32,812 nucleotides of DNA from the NCBI GenBank assembly GCA_030835875.1, contig JAURQY010000130.1:1-32812 (forward strand). Direction: 5' to 3'. The stretch comes from Nitriliruptorales bacterium. GTDB lineage: Bacteria > Actinomycetota > Nitriliruptoria > Nitriliruptorales > Nitriliruptoraceae. A program made the translations under genes and the position numbers. Below the pieces are notes generated by a model, which had not been told where the DNA came from, did no database searches, and worked only from the letters and a program-made list of their open reading frames with translations. Positions 16,401 to 23,632 of the stretch are shown piece by piece (positions within the stretch are counted from its first letter, which is position 1; each line of letters starts with the position of its first letter).

Positions 16401-17101
16401 TCGCGCAGCTCAGCCTGGAGCGCGGCATGGCGGTCGGCCGCCTTCGCCTGCTGCTCGAGCGGGCGGAGCTGACGGCGCAGCTCGCGCAGGACGGTCCGGA
16501 GCTTGTCGACGTGCTCGTCCACCGTCTCGAGCTTCTTGACGGCACGCTCGCGGCGACGGCGGTGCTTGAGGATGCCGGCCGCCTCCTCGATGTACTTGCG
16601 ACGCTCCTCGGGACGCGCGTTCAGGATGTCGTCGAGCTGCCCCTGCCCGACGATCGTGTGGAGCTCACGGCCGAGCCCGGTGTCGCTGAGGAGCTCCTGC
16701 ACGTCGAGCGCACGGACCTCCTCACCGTTGATCTCGTAGACGCCGAGCCCGTCCTCCTCGATGGTCCGGGCGACACGGATCTCGCGGAAGCGACCGGCGG
16801 AGCCCGCGGTGCCTACGCCCGAGGGCTCGAGGCGTCCGTCGGCGTTGTCGATGACGATCTCGACGCGGGCGCGGCGGGCTCGTGCACGCCCCGGCGCGCC
16901 GGCGAAGATGACGTCGGTCATCGCCGAGCCACGCACCTTCTTCACGGAGTGCGTGCCCAGCACCCAGGAGAGGGCGTCGACGATGTTGGACTTCCCCGAC
17001 CCGTTCGGGCCGACGACGACGGTGATGCCGGGTTCGACCTCGAGCGACGTCGTGTCCGCGAACGACTTGAAGCCGCGCATCGTGAGTGAGGTGAGGAACA
17101 T
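13451..17101 (-). CDS. smc: Chromosome segregation protein SMC
   Basis: SMC is the ATPase of bacterial condensin, which compacts and aligns chromosome arms. The 1216 residues are uninterrupted. The N-terminal head has Walker A GPNGSGKS at residues 31-38 after MRGFKSFAD. Two long Arg/Glu/Ala-rich coiled coils flank a hinge at about 500-650 (LGPLGNAVAVDTGGALTRAV). The C-terminal head carries the signature LSGGERSL and Walker B YVLDEVDAALD. The start is an ATG at 17101, two bases after the mutM-like gene; the upstream basic extension is the shadow of that gene. ScpA and ScpB are not in this window. The tight spacing suggests co-expression with the MutM-like protein. Confidence 0.97.
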   Translation of the reverse strand: MFLTSLTMRGFKSFADTTSLEVEPGITVVVGPNGSGKSNIVDALSWVLGTHSVKKVRGSAMTDVIFAGAPGRARARRARVEIVIDNADGRLEPSGVGTAGSAGRFREIRVARTIEEDGLGVYEINGEEVRALDVQELLSDTGLGRELHTIVGQGQLDDILNARPEERRKYIEEAAGILKHRRRRERAVKKLETVDEHVDKLRTVLRELRRQLRPLEQQAKAADRHAALQAELREVRVQRAARELALLDLAALDAGRDEDAARAREHDLEQALETARGREQDLSRRLDDAAREGGEGDERFHALSRLSERLRGTHELIGATRRRLAEAVEEPVLDRSGDALRAQADDLETGRASLDADVAAADADHRAARDVLRAAERARDEHADERAGRERERAVALERRARRRADLAALTRRIEDRRGEHDRTAARLTELEEREARLATDVEQVRAEIHRLDAGEAALAETMDVAEARLRTVELRLDETREETRRVDAEHAGQLARAEALRAAAEDAGRSADELVAAGLDGVHGGVLELLEVDAADRIAVATALGPLGNAVAVDTGGALTRAVDWLRAARGGASLLVAPDEDVASEAPGIDDDVRARLDAAGARPVGAVVRASAGHPAARRVARAVAHALPTTYLVADWEVALALHARAPRLTFVTPEGDVAGPLGYRVGTVSSAGPALARAAAERAESAVEGLERRLAELAEQGAALRTEIAARTEERDRAHDALVESDARLTGAAERLERLGEERRQLGEQRAALAAQQDEVAATLAEDRGALATLEDEERADPEEPSVDAEVLDARGVALDAALDVAREAAFEARIALQRAEDARDRAGNEIARLRSEADAIDAAHARAVARREARRAGVVRCDALERVATLARGVLEAALVEADEVRAARIAERDRVRAELEQARESTVAAGRELEQHRETRHRSEMQRADVQARLGALEARIRTELALGLDDVRSEQPDAAELDDARLVEREDVLVRRIGLLGRVNPLALEEFQSLEERHRFLSEQLNDLRRSRRDLEEVIEAVDERIRAVFKEAFDDVAREFQLTFETMFPGGKGRLVLTGEDDLLTAGVEVEARPPGKKVQRLSLLSGGERSLTVLAFVFAIFRARPSPFYVLDEVDAALDDVNLQRLLKVIRSFRGHAQVIMVTHQKRSMEIADLLYGITMGPDAVTKVVSERLRDRRAVAALDARASEAPTEALEGDVATAPAHSA

Positions 17102-17103
17102 CG

Positions 17104-17949
17104 TCAGCCCATGCAGCGCGGGCAGCGGAAGGTGCTCAGCCCGCGACGGAGGCGCACCTTCTCGATCGGCGTGCGGCAGCGCGGGCATGGCAGACCCTCA
17201 CGGCCGAACACGTTGAGGTGACCGGCCGCCGTGCCGTCCTCCTCCGTGAACGAGTCCGGCTCCGCATCCTCGAGCGCGGAACCCGACGCCTTCATGCCCG
17301 CGACGAGCACCTCGTGCGCGGCCCGGTAGAGGCGCCGGATCTCCTGCGGCGTCAGCGTGGACGACATGCGATCGTGGCGGAGCGCCGCCTCCCACAGGAT
17401 CTCGTCGCTGTAGACCGGGCCGAGCCCGAGGAAGCGCTTGGGGTCGGAGAGCAGGAGCTTGAGCTCCTCGTCGACCGCCATCAGGTAGCGCCCGAACTCG
17501 ATCCATGTGGGCGTGTCGGCGAGGAGGTCGAGCGCGTCACGGGAGACTCCGGAGGCGTCGTCGGCCTCCTCGCTGGGCACGACCCCGCAGCGCAGGGTCG
17601 TCTCCTTGCCCGACTCGCTGAGGTGCAGCGCGCCACCGGTCGCGAACGCGACCGCCACATGCGCGTCCGCGCCGGGCGTGGCCGTGGCCGTCTCGAGGTG
17701 GAGCGAGCCCTGCGCGCCGGGCTCGATGAGCCACGTGAGCGCGTCGTCGAGCTCGAGGAGCATGACGTTGCCGCGCCGACGCACGGCGGCGATGCGCCGG
17801 CCCTCGAGCAGCGCTGCGAACTCCTTGCGGGTCCGATGCCAGGGCTTGAGGACCGACGGCGTCTGGACAGCGACGTCCTTCGCGCGCTTGCCGACCACCT
17901 CACGCTCGAGGTCCCGGCGGAGGACCTCGGCCTCGGGCAGCTCGAGCAC
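17104..17949 (-). CDS. Fpg/Nei-family (MutM-like) protein lacking key catalytic residues
   Basis: The overall Fpg/Nei layout over 281 residues is clear: an N-terminal sheet domain, a helix-two-turn-helix (DEILWEAALRHDR) and a C-terminal zinc finger with Cys-x2-Cys pairs (LPCPRC and RCPRC). However, the protein begins MLELPEAE instead of MPELPEVE. The N-terminal Pro that attacks the damaged base is Leu; only the following Glu is kept. Compared with E. coli Fpg, the Lys of RAKYLLLEL is Asn61, the Asn of GVGNIY is Pro (GLGPVY) and the zinc-finger Arg is Leu (LSTFRC). The GTG at 17949 with GAGGAG upstream fixes the start, so the Leu is not a start-choice artefact. Classical glycosylase/lyase chemistry seems unlikely; a DNA-binding or altered-activity role is possible. 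It lies between rnc and smc, the usual mutM place. Confidence 0.8.
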   Translation of the reverse strand: MLELPEAEVLRRDLEREVVGKRAKDVAVQTPSVLKPWHRTRKEFAALLEGRRIAAVRRRGNVMLLELDDALTWLIEPGAQGSLHLETATATPGADAHVAVAFATGGALHLSESGKETTLRCGVVPSEEADDASGVSRDALDLLADTPTWIEFGRYLMAVDEELKLLLSDPKRFLGLGPVYSDEILWEAALRHDRMSSTLTPQEIRRLYRAAHEVLVAGMKASGSALEDAEPDSFTEEDGTAAGHLNVFGREGLPCPRCRTPIEKVRLRRGLSTFRCPRCMG

Positions 17950-18066
17950 GGCGCGCTCCTCGTGGCGGACGGTCGTGGCGGATGGCCCGGCGATCGGCCC
18001 GGAGGTCCAGGGATCCCGGGAGACCCCTCCGGACGCTGGTCGCGAGCACCGGCGCGGGTCGAGCGG

Positions 18067-18072
18067 ACGCTA
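18067..18072 (-). promoter_or_regulatory. -10-like TAGCGT overlapping the rnc stop
   Basis: The rnc stop TAG (18072-18070) extends on the minus strand to TAGCGT, a TANNNT hexamer about 118 bases before the GTG of the MutM-like gene. No -35 is evident. The 120-base gap 17950-18069 otherwise contains only the ribosome-binding site GAGGAG just before the GTG. Confidence 0.28.
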
Positions 18073-18792
18073 CCCGAGGCGCCCGTGGCGAAGGGCGTGC
18101 TCCGCCGCGACCTGGGACGCCGCCTTCTTCGAGCCGCCCTCGCCCGTTCCGACGACCTCGCCGTCGACGAGCACCTCGGCGCGGAAGATCGGCGCGTGGT
18201 CAGGGCCGTCCTGGACGGTCCGGTACTCGGGTGGTGGGAGGCGGAGCGCCGCGAGACGCTCCTGCAGGGCCGTCTTCGGGTCGACCGGCCCCGCGTCACC
18301 CACCGCTCCCGGGTGCGAGCGCGACGCGGGATCGTCGACGCCGCTCGTGAGACGCTCGCCGAGCAGCCGCTCGACGAGGTCCGCGGCGACCGCGTAGCCG
18401 CTCGTGACGAACACAGCACCGACGACGGCCTCGAGCGCGTCCGAGAGGAGCGAGTCCTTCTCCGCACCGCCCGACGCCGCCTCCCCGCGACCGAGGCGCA
18501 GCGCCGCACCGAGCCCGACCGCGCGCGCAGCGTCGGCGAGGGTCTCCTCGCGGACGAGCTGCGCACGGCGTCGCGACAGGACCCCCTCGTCCGCGACCGG
18601 ATCCTGCGCGTGCAGAGCGGCGGTGACCACGAGGTCCAGCACCGCGTCGCCGAGGAACTCGAGCCGCTCGCTGTGCGGGGCACCACCGTGCTCCGACGCC
18701 CACGAGCGGTGCGTCAGCGCACGCAGGAGGAGGTCAGGATCGACCTCGGGGATGCCGAGCCGCTCGAGGAGCTGGGCGGCGGCATCGTTCAT
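18070..18792 (-). CDS. rnc: Ribonuclease III
   Basis: RNase III cleaves double-stranded RNA, including rRNA precursors. The 240-residue protein has the catalytic signature ERLEFLGDAVLDL at about residues 42-54, a second acidic site in DALEAVVGAVF, and a C-terminal double-stranded-RNA-binding domain (PKTALQERL, AEVLVDGEVVGTGEGGSKKAASQVAAEHAL). The ATG at 18792 lies 28 bases after the rpmF stop, so the two are co-transcribed. Arginine-rich in-frame extensions upstream are not conserved. The stop is TAG. Confidence 0.96.
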   Translation of the reverse strand: MNDAAAQLLERLGIPEVDPDLLLRALTHRSWASEHGGAPHSERLEFLGDAVLDLVVTAALHAQDPVADEGVLSRRRAQLVREETLADAARAVGLGAALRLGRGEAASGGAEKDSLLSDALEAVVGAVFVTSGYAVAADLVERLLGERLTSGVDDPASRSHPGAVGDAGPVDPKTALQERLAALRLPPPEYRTVQDGPDHAPIFRAEVLVDGEVVGTGEGGSKKAASQVAAEHALRHGRLG

Positions 18793-18820
18793 GCTCGCCC
18801 CCGCCCGTCCACGCAGCGGG

Positions 18821-18997
18821 TCAGGCCTCGACGACGACGCGACCGTCGTAGGTGCCGCAGGCGCCGCAGACCGTGTGCGGACGCGTCGGCTGCTTGCAGC
18901 GCGCGCACTCGACCGTCGTCGTCGGACGGATCCGCAGCCACTGCGCACGACGGTGACGGGTCCTCGAGCGGGACATCTTGCGCTTCGGGACGGCCAT
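18821..18997 (-). CDS. rpmF: 50S ribosomal protein L32 (bL32)
   Basis: This 58-residue ribosomal protein begins MAVPKRKMSRSRTRHRRAQW and carries a zinc-ribbon with two Cys pairs, CARC and CGAC, around a PTRPHTVCG turn. It is a C+ (zinc-binding) type bL32. The ATG at 18997 has AGGAG eight bases upstream. It sits between yceD and rnc, the near-universal partner order. A candidate promoter lies about 70 bases upstream, so rpmF-rnc may be expressed apart from yceD. Confidence 0.95.
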   Translation of the reverse strand: MAVPKRKMSRSRTRHRRAQWLRIRPTTTVECARCKQPTRPHTVCGACGTYDGRVVVEA

Positions 18998-19063
18998 GGA
19001 GGACTCCTGGATGCACTGGGGGCGCCGGGGGGCGCGTTCGACGCGAAGGTCGGCGGTCGCTGG

Positions 19064-19093
19064 AGGCTAGCGCAGGTCCGCGGTCGCCGTCAT
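19064..19093 (-). promoter_or_regulatory. Candidate promoter of rpmF-rnc
   Basis: On the minus strand ATGACG (19093-19088) lies 18 bases before TAGCCT (19069-19064). The -35 shares TGAC with the consensus and the spacing equals that of the rplS promoter. It overlaps the end of yceD. Transcription would start near 19057 and give a leader of about 60 bases before the rpmF ATG. Confidence 0.42.
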
Positions 19094-19653
19094 GCCCCGT
19101 CCTGGTCGGCCGGAGGGAGCCGCAGGCCGCGCAGCTTCTCCCACCTCGGGTCGACGGTGCGGTCGTCGCCGTGGTCGCAGGGCTCGATGTTGCGGTCCGC
19201 GCCGCACGAGGGGCAGAGCCCCGCGCAGTCCGGGCGGCAGAGGACGCGGACCGGCTGCCCGACCACGAGCGCATCCCGCACCATCTGGTCGAGCTCGAGC
19301 TGCGTGTCCCCCTCGACGAGCCGGTAGTCGAGGTCGTCGTCCTCGGCCCCGTCGTCGTCCGCGTCCGTATGACCGGCGACGGGCCGATGGAGCTCGAGGA
19401 CCTCGACCTCCCATCCCTGCACGACCGGGATCAGGCAGCGCGCGCAGGTCGCCTGCGCGCTGGCACGGACGGCGCCTCGCACGAGGATCCCCCCGGCGAC
19501 CGCCTCGAGGTCGAGGTCGAGATCGATGGATCCGTCGAGCACCTCGACCGTCGGACCCCACGGCTCGTCGCCGAACTCCTCGGGCGGGACGGAGCGGACG
19601 AGTTCACGACGCTGGCCGGGGCGTCCGAGCAGCCCGACGACGGGGACCCGCAC
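19090..19653 (-). CDS. yceD: YceD family (DUF177) metal-binding protein
   Basis: DUF177/YceD proteins accompany rpmF in most bacteria and are linked to large-subunit rRNA biogenesis, though the exact step is not settled here. The 187-residue frame shows the family cysteines: TCARCLIP in the middle and, near the end, CRPDCAGLCPSCG followed by a distal Cys (NIEPCDHG), probably binding zinc. An acidic stretch (DADDDGAEDDD) lies between them. The GTG at 19653 follows the sepIVA stop by four bases, which is tight operon spacing; the alternative start inside sepIVA encodes a Ser/Thr-rich shadow. Confidence 0.88.
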   Translation of the reverse strand: MRVPVVGLLGRPGQRRELVRSVPPEEFGDEPWGPTVEVLDGSIDLDLDLEAVAGGILVRGAVRASAQATCARCLIPVVQGWEVEVLELHRPVAGHTDADDDGAEDDDLDYRLVEGDTQLELDQMVRDALVVGQPVRVLCRPDCAGLCPSCGADRNIEPCDHGDDRTVDPRWEKLRGLRLPPADQDGA

Positions 19654-19657
19654 AGGC

Positions 19658-20209
19658 TCAGCGCTCGTCGTCGACGTCGTCCACGTCGTCGAGGTCCTGC
19701 TCGGCGAGCTCGTCGACGTCGAGTCGACCGCGCAGGCGCTCACGTCCGCGTTCGACGGCGGTCAGCGTCTTGTGCAGCACCACCTCGAAGTTCGCGAGCT
19801 TGGCGTCGACGTAGTCCTCCGCCTCGAGGCGCATCTGGCGGGCGGTCGCGTGCGCGGCATCGATGATGCGCGCCGACTCGTCGTCGGCCGCACGGACGAC
19901 CGCCTGCTGGGACAGCAGCCGCTCGTGCTCGACGTGCGCCTCCGCGACGATCTCCATCGCGTCGGTACGGGCGTGTTCGAGGATCCCGTCCTGCTCGCGC
20001 ACGACCCAGCGCGCGCGCTCGAGCTCGTCGGGGAGGGTCTCGCGCAGCTGACGGAGCAGCGCGAGCAGCTCGGAGCGGTTGACCATGACGGAGGCGGACA
20101 GCGGCATCGCCCGCGCCTCGGCGGCGATGCGCTCGAGCGCCTCAAGGAGGCCCGCGACGTCGACGGGGACGTCCGTGGGGACGTCGTCGTGGGGCTGCGA
20201 TGCGGACAT
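19658..20209 (-). CDS. sepIVA: SepIVA-like (DivIVA-domain) coiled-coil septation protein
   Basis: This 183-residue, highly charged coiled-coil protein resembles mycobacterial SepIVA at both ends. The N-terminal VNRSELLALLRQLRETLPDE corresponds to its PRGDVLELIDDIKDAIPGE. The C-terminal part (SQQAVVRAADDESARIIDAA, then EDYVDAKLANFE and RGRERLR) corresponds to SQNEVVAAANAESTRLVDTA, DIYVDNKLAEFEEF and GRGRHQLR (comparison from memory). It lacks roughly 60 residues of central coiled coil. SepIVA is an essential septum factor in mycobacteria and is encoded in the same place, beside the DUF177 gene and rnc. Start ATG at 20209. The tail is acidic (DDVDDVDDE). Confidence 0.82.
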   Translation of the reverse strand: MSASQPHDDVPTDVPVDVAGLLEALERIAAEARAMPLSASVMVNRSELLALLRQLRETLPDELERARWVVREQDGILEHARTDAMEIVAEAHVEHERLLSQQAVVRAADDESARIIDAAHATARQMRLEAEDYVDAKLANFEVVLHKTLTAVERGRERLRGRLDVDELAEQDLDDVDDVDDER

Positions 20210-20270
20210 CTGGACCTCGGAGGACGACCGCCATGGAGTGCCGGGGAGGACCGCGGCTGGTCGGTGTCGC

Positions 20271-20276
20271 AGCCTA
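20271..20276 (-). promoter_or_regulatory. -10-like TAGGCT for sepIVA-yceD
   Basis: In the 131-base gap between coaD and sepIVA, GGTAGGCTGC occurs on the minus strand (TAGGCT at 20276-20271), about 60 bases before the sepIVA ATG. No -35 is clear. The rest of the gap holds no gene or strong hairpin that I can support. Confidence 0.35.
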
Positions 20277-20340
20277 CCGGCGCCCTGTCACGCGCCACAG
20301 GGCCACGGCCCGTCCGGTGGGCCCCGGCCAGGCCGTCCGG

Positions 20341-20823
20341 TCAGGAGCCGGCGCGCTCCCGCAGTGCCCGCTCGACGGCGGGAGGCACCGCATGGTCGAG
20401 CCGTCCGCCGAGACGGGCGATCTCACGCACGAACGAGCTCGCGAGGTGCGAGCGCTCCGGGGAGGTCGCGAGGAAGACCGTCTCGACAGCACCGATCTGA
20501 CGATTGGTCTGCGCCATCCGGAGCTCGACCTCGAGGTCGCCCGCGCCGCGCAGGCCCTTGACGAGCGTGCCGATCCCACGCTGCGCGCACAGGTCGACGA
20601 GCAGCCCGTCGAACGCGGTGACCTCGATGCCGTCGCCGAGCTGCGCGATCTCGGCCTCGAGCATCCCGACGCGCTCGTCCGCGCTGAACATCGGCTGCTT
20701 GGACGGGTTGCTGACGACCGCGACGACGAGACGCGGGAAGAGTCCGACGGCCCGGCCGATGATGTCGAGATGCCCGTAGGTGAGCGGGTCGAAGCTCCCG
20801 GGGTAGATCGCCGCGGCGCTCAC
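20341..20823 (-). CDS. coaD: Phosphopantetheine adenylyltransferase
   Basis: CoaD transfers AMP to 4'-phosphopantetheine, the next-to-last step of coenzyme A synthesis. The 160-residue protein has the nucleotidyltransferase motif GSFDPLTYGHLDI near residues 9-21, KGLRGAGDLEVELRMAQTNR for substrate binding, and SSFVREIARLGG in place of the ISSS/VKE motif. The start is a GTG at 20823 overlapping the rsmD stop (GTGA). rsmD-coaD is a very common bacterial pair. Confidence 0.97.
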   Translation of the reverse strand: MSAAAIYPGSFDPLTYGHLDIIGRAVGLFPRLVVAVVSNPSKQPMFSADERVGMLEAEIAQLGDGIEVTAFDGLLVDLCAQRGIGTLVKGLRGAGDLEVELRMAQTNRQIGAVETVFLATSPERSHLASSFVREIARLGGRLDHAVPPAVERALRERAGS

Positions 20824-21413
20824 GCTCCGACCCCTCCCTCGGCGTCGCCCACCGGCCCGTCGTGGGCGTCATGCACCGCACGGTGCAGCCGCGTCGAACC
20901 GTAGCGGCGGTCACCCGTCGGACGGAGGGCCTCCGGCCACGTCGGAGCTGGGGCCGACGCCGCACGTTCGACGACGACGAGCGCCCCGTCGGCGAGCTGC
21001 GGGACGAGCGCGTCGAGCAGTGCTGCGAGCGTCACCTCGGCGAGCGCGTAGGGCGGGTCGAGCAGGACGAGGTCGAACGGCGCACCGGCGAGCCGCCCGT
21101 CGCGGACCTGGCGGATGGCGTCACCCGCGACGATCCCGACCGCATCGAGCGCCACCGACGCGACGTTGCGCCGCAGCGCCTCGAGCGCGCGCCGGTCCTG
21201 CTCGACGAGCGTGACGTGCGCCGCGCCGCGGGAGCGCGCCTCGAGACCGAGCGCACCGGACCCTGCGAACGCGTCGAGCACCGACGCACCGACGACGTGC
21301 TCGCCGAGACTCGAGAACAGCGCCTCGCGCACCCGGTCGGCGGTCGGACGCACGACGTCACCCGCAGGGACGACGAGCCGCCGCCCGCGTGCCGCGCCGG
21401 CGACGATGCGCAT
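20820..21413 (-). CDS. rsmD: 16S rRNA (guanine966-N2)-methyltransferase RsmD
   Basis: RsmD methylates G966 of 16S rRNA. The 197-residue protein begins MRIVAGAARGRRL and has the conserved RPTADRVREALFSSLG, the SAM-binding LDAFAGSGALGLEA and the catalytic LLDPPYAL. The ATG at 21413 overlaps the upstream ptrB stop by one base (TGATG), so translation is coupled. The C-terminus (about 20 residues) is an extra polar stretch. Arginine-rich extension upstream was rejected because it reads through ptrB. Confidence 0.96.
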   Translation of the reverse strand: MRIVAGAARGRRLVVPAGDVVRPTADRVREALFSSLGEHVVGASVLDAFAGSGALGLEARSRGAAHVTLVEQDRRALEALRRNVASVALDAVGIVAGDAIRQVRDGRLAGAPFDLVLLDPPYALAEVTLAALLDALVPQLADGALVVVERAASAPAPTWPEALRPTGDRRYGSTRLHRAVHDAHDGPVGDAEGGVGA

Positions 21414-23548
21414 CAGCCGTCGGACATGACGTCGAGCGCGGCGAGCACGAACGCGAGCACCTTCGCCTCGTCCCGCATCGCGTCGTACCGCCCGCTCCTC
21501 CCGCCGTGGCCCGCGCCGAGTTCGGTCTCGAGCACGATCGGACGTCCCGACGTCGTCGCCTCGCGCAGCCGGGCGACCCACTTCGCCGGCTCCCAGTACT
21601 GCACACGGGGGTCGTTGAGACCGGCGGTGACGTACATCGCCGGGTACGGCGCGGACCGCACGTTGTCGTAGGGCGAGTAGGTCGCCATGACGCGGTGGAC
21701 GTCGGGATCGGCCGGGTCACCCCACTCGTCGTATTCGGTGACCGTGAGCGGGATCGTCGGGTCCGACATGGTCGTGATCACGTCGACGAACGGGACCTCG
21801 GCGACCGCGGCGGCGAACAGCTCCGGCCGCAGGTTGAGCGCGCCGCCCACCGTCAGCCCCCCCGCCGAGCCGCCCCGCACCGCGATGCGCGCGGGATCGG
21901 TGATGCCGGCGGTCACGAGATGCTCGACGCAGGCGACGACATCGCGGAACGTGTTCGGCTTGTGCGCGAGCCGGCCCTGCTCGTACCAGGTGCGCCCCAT
22001 CTCTCCACCGCCGCGCACGTGCGCGATGGCGAACACGACGCCGCGCTCGAGCAGCTCGAGCCGCGACGACGAGAACACCGGGTCCATCGACGCCTCGTAG
22101 GCGCCGTAGGCGTAGACGAGGCACGGCGCGGTGCCGTCGTGCGCGACGTCGGCGCGGTGCACGACGCTCACCGGGACCTCGACGCCGTCGTGCGAGCGGG
22201 CCCAGGTGCGGAAGGTCGTGAAGCGGTCACGGTCGTAGCCGCCGCGCACCTGCTGCTGCTTGAGCAGGCGCCGCTCCCCCGTCGCCGTGTCGAGGTCGAG
22301 CACCTGGCTCGGCGTGGTGAGCGAGCCGTAACCGAGCCGCAGCGTGCGGGCGTCGAACGCCGCGACCGTGCCGAGCCCGGCGGTGTAGACGTCCTCGTCG
22401 AAGGCGAGCACGTCACCCTCGCCGGTGTCGGGGTCGCACAGGCGCACCTGCGTCCTCCCGCCGGTCCGCTCGGAGAGCACGAGGTGGTCACGGAAGACGT
22501 CCGCGTCCTCGAGTCGGACGCCCGGCCGGTGCGGGACGAGGTCGACCCAGCGCGCCGGGTCGGGGTCGTCGAGCGGCACGGTGCAGAGCTTGAAGTCGGT
22601 CGCGCCGTCGCGGTTCGTGACCACGTAGAGCCGCTCACCACGGTGCTCGACGTTCGCCTCGACACCGAGCGTGCGTGGCACGACGCAGCGCGGCGCCGCC
22701 GTCGGCTCGCCGGCCGGGATGAGGTGGATCTCGTCGACGACCTTCGTGCCGAGGTGGATCGCGACGAACGCCTCCGAGCGTGTCCGGCCGAGCCCGATCC
22801 AGAAGCGCTCGTCGAGCTCCTCCATCACGAGCTCGTCGGACCCGGCCGGGGAGCCGATGCGGTGACGCCACACCTGGTACGGCCGCCACGCGTCGTCGGG
22901 CACGAGATAGAGGAAGGTCGCGTCGTCGTCGAACCAGGCGCAGCCGTAGGTCGCGCGGTTGGTGACCTCCTCGACGGTCTCCCCCGTCGCGAGGTCGCGC
23001 ACGCTCAGGCGCAGCACCTCGCCGCCGTCCGTGTCGACGCCGACGACCGCGAGCCGGTGGTCGCGGCTGATCGAGAACACACCGAGCGAGTAGTAGGGGT
23101 GACCCTGCGACTCGACGTTGCCGTCGAGGAGCACGACCTCGTCGGCCGGCGGGTCGTGCGGGTCGACGGGAAGCCGGTGCGAGTCGGGCAGGTCACCGGC
23201 GTCGGTCACGCCCGCAGGTGCCGGACGGCGGCAATGGATCGGGTACTGCTGCCCCTCGACGGTGCGCCGGTAGTAGAGCCAGCCGTCGTCGAGCACCGGC
23301 ACCGACGCGTCGGTCTCGACGACGCGCCCCTTGATGCCGGCGAAGAGCTCGTCGACGAGCGGCTCCAGCGGGTCGAAGAGGGCCGCGGTGTGGGCGTTCT
23401 CCGCCTCGAGATGCGCGCGCACGGCCGGGTCCTCGCGGTCGCGCAGCCAGTACCACGGGTCGTCGACGACGCTCCCGTCGCTGCGCGTGAGCGTGTGCGG
23501 ACGGCGCGGCGGGACCGGCGCGTCGGACGCGGGGACGGGCAACGGCAT
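21413..23548 (-). CDS. ptrB: S9A prolyl oligopeptidase (oligopeptidase B type)
   Basis: This 711-residue cytoplasmic serine peptidase cleaves short peptides, in oligopeptidase B after basic residues. The N-terminal seven-bladed propeller (about 1-420) begins with the family hallmark DPWYWLRDREDP and ENAHT. The alpha/beta hydrolase domain contains VYAYGAYE, HVRGGGEMGRTWYE and the nucleophile motif RGGSAGG (Ser561), with the other triad members inferred as Asp646 (NDPRV) and His681 (GAGHGG). No signal peptide is seen. The ATG at 23548 follows the SDR gene by 57 bases and the gene overlaps rsmD. It is an addition to the usual recG-rsmD-coaD order. Confidence 0.92.
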   Translation of the reverse strand: MPLPVPASDAPVPPRRPHTLTRSDGSVVDDPWYWLRDREDPAVRAHLEAENAHTAALFDPLEPLVDELFAGIKGRVVETDASVPVLDDGWLYYRRTVEGQQYPIHCRRPAPAGVTDAGDLPDSHRLPVDPHDPPADEVVLLDGNVESQGHPYYSLGVFSISRDHRLAVVGVDTDGGEVLRLSVRDLATGETVEEVTNRATYGCAWFDDDATFLYLVPDDAWRPYQVWRHRIGSPAGSDELVMEELDERFWIGLGRTRSEAFVAIHLGTKVVDEIHLIPAGEPTAAPRCVVPRTLGVEANVEHRGERLYVVTNRDGATDFKLCTVPLDDPDPARWVDLVPHRPGVRLEDADVFRDHLVLSERTGGRTQVRLCDPDTGEGDVLAFDEDVYTAGLGTVAAFDARTLRLGYGSLTTPSQVLDLDTATGERRLLKQQQVRGGYDRDRFTTFRTWARSHDGVEVPVSVVHRADVAHDGTAPCLVYAYGAYEASMDPVFSSSRLELLERGVVFAIAHVRGGGEMGRTWYEQGRLAHKPNTFRDVVACVEHLVTAGITDPARIAVRGGSAGGLTVGGALNLRPELFAAAVAEVPFVDVITTMSDPTIPLTVTEYDEWGDPADPDVHRVMATYSPYDNVRSAPYPAMYVTAGLNDPRVQYWEPAKWVARLREATTSGRPIVLETELGAGHGGRSGRYDAMRDEAKVLAFVLAALDVMSDG

Positions 23549-23602
23549 CGTGGCTCCGGTCGACGGGGAGGGCCGGGAAGTCTCCGGACCTGCGGCGCGC
23601 TG

Positions 23603-23632
23603 AGGCTACGGCTCACGCCGCCGTCCTGTCCG
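23603..23632 (-). promoter_or_regulatory. Candidate promoter of ptrB-rsmD-coaD within the SDR 3' end
   Basis: On the minus strand CGGACA (23632-23627) stands 18 bases before TAGCCT (23608-23603). The TAG of the hexamer is the stop codon of the SDR gene. Transcription would begin near 23596, about 48 bases before the ptrB ATG. The -35 matches four of six consensus positions, and the spacing equals that at rplS and rpmF. Confidence 0.38.

Noticed and set aside
12599..17089. Very long open frame (about 1496 codons) on the plus strand opposite ftsY and smc
   Set aside because: It mirrors the codon bias of the GC-rich smc gene, shows no domain, and is rich in Arg/Leu/Glu repeats. smc on the minus strand has complete heads, hinge and coiled coils.
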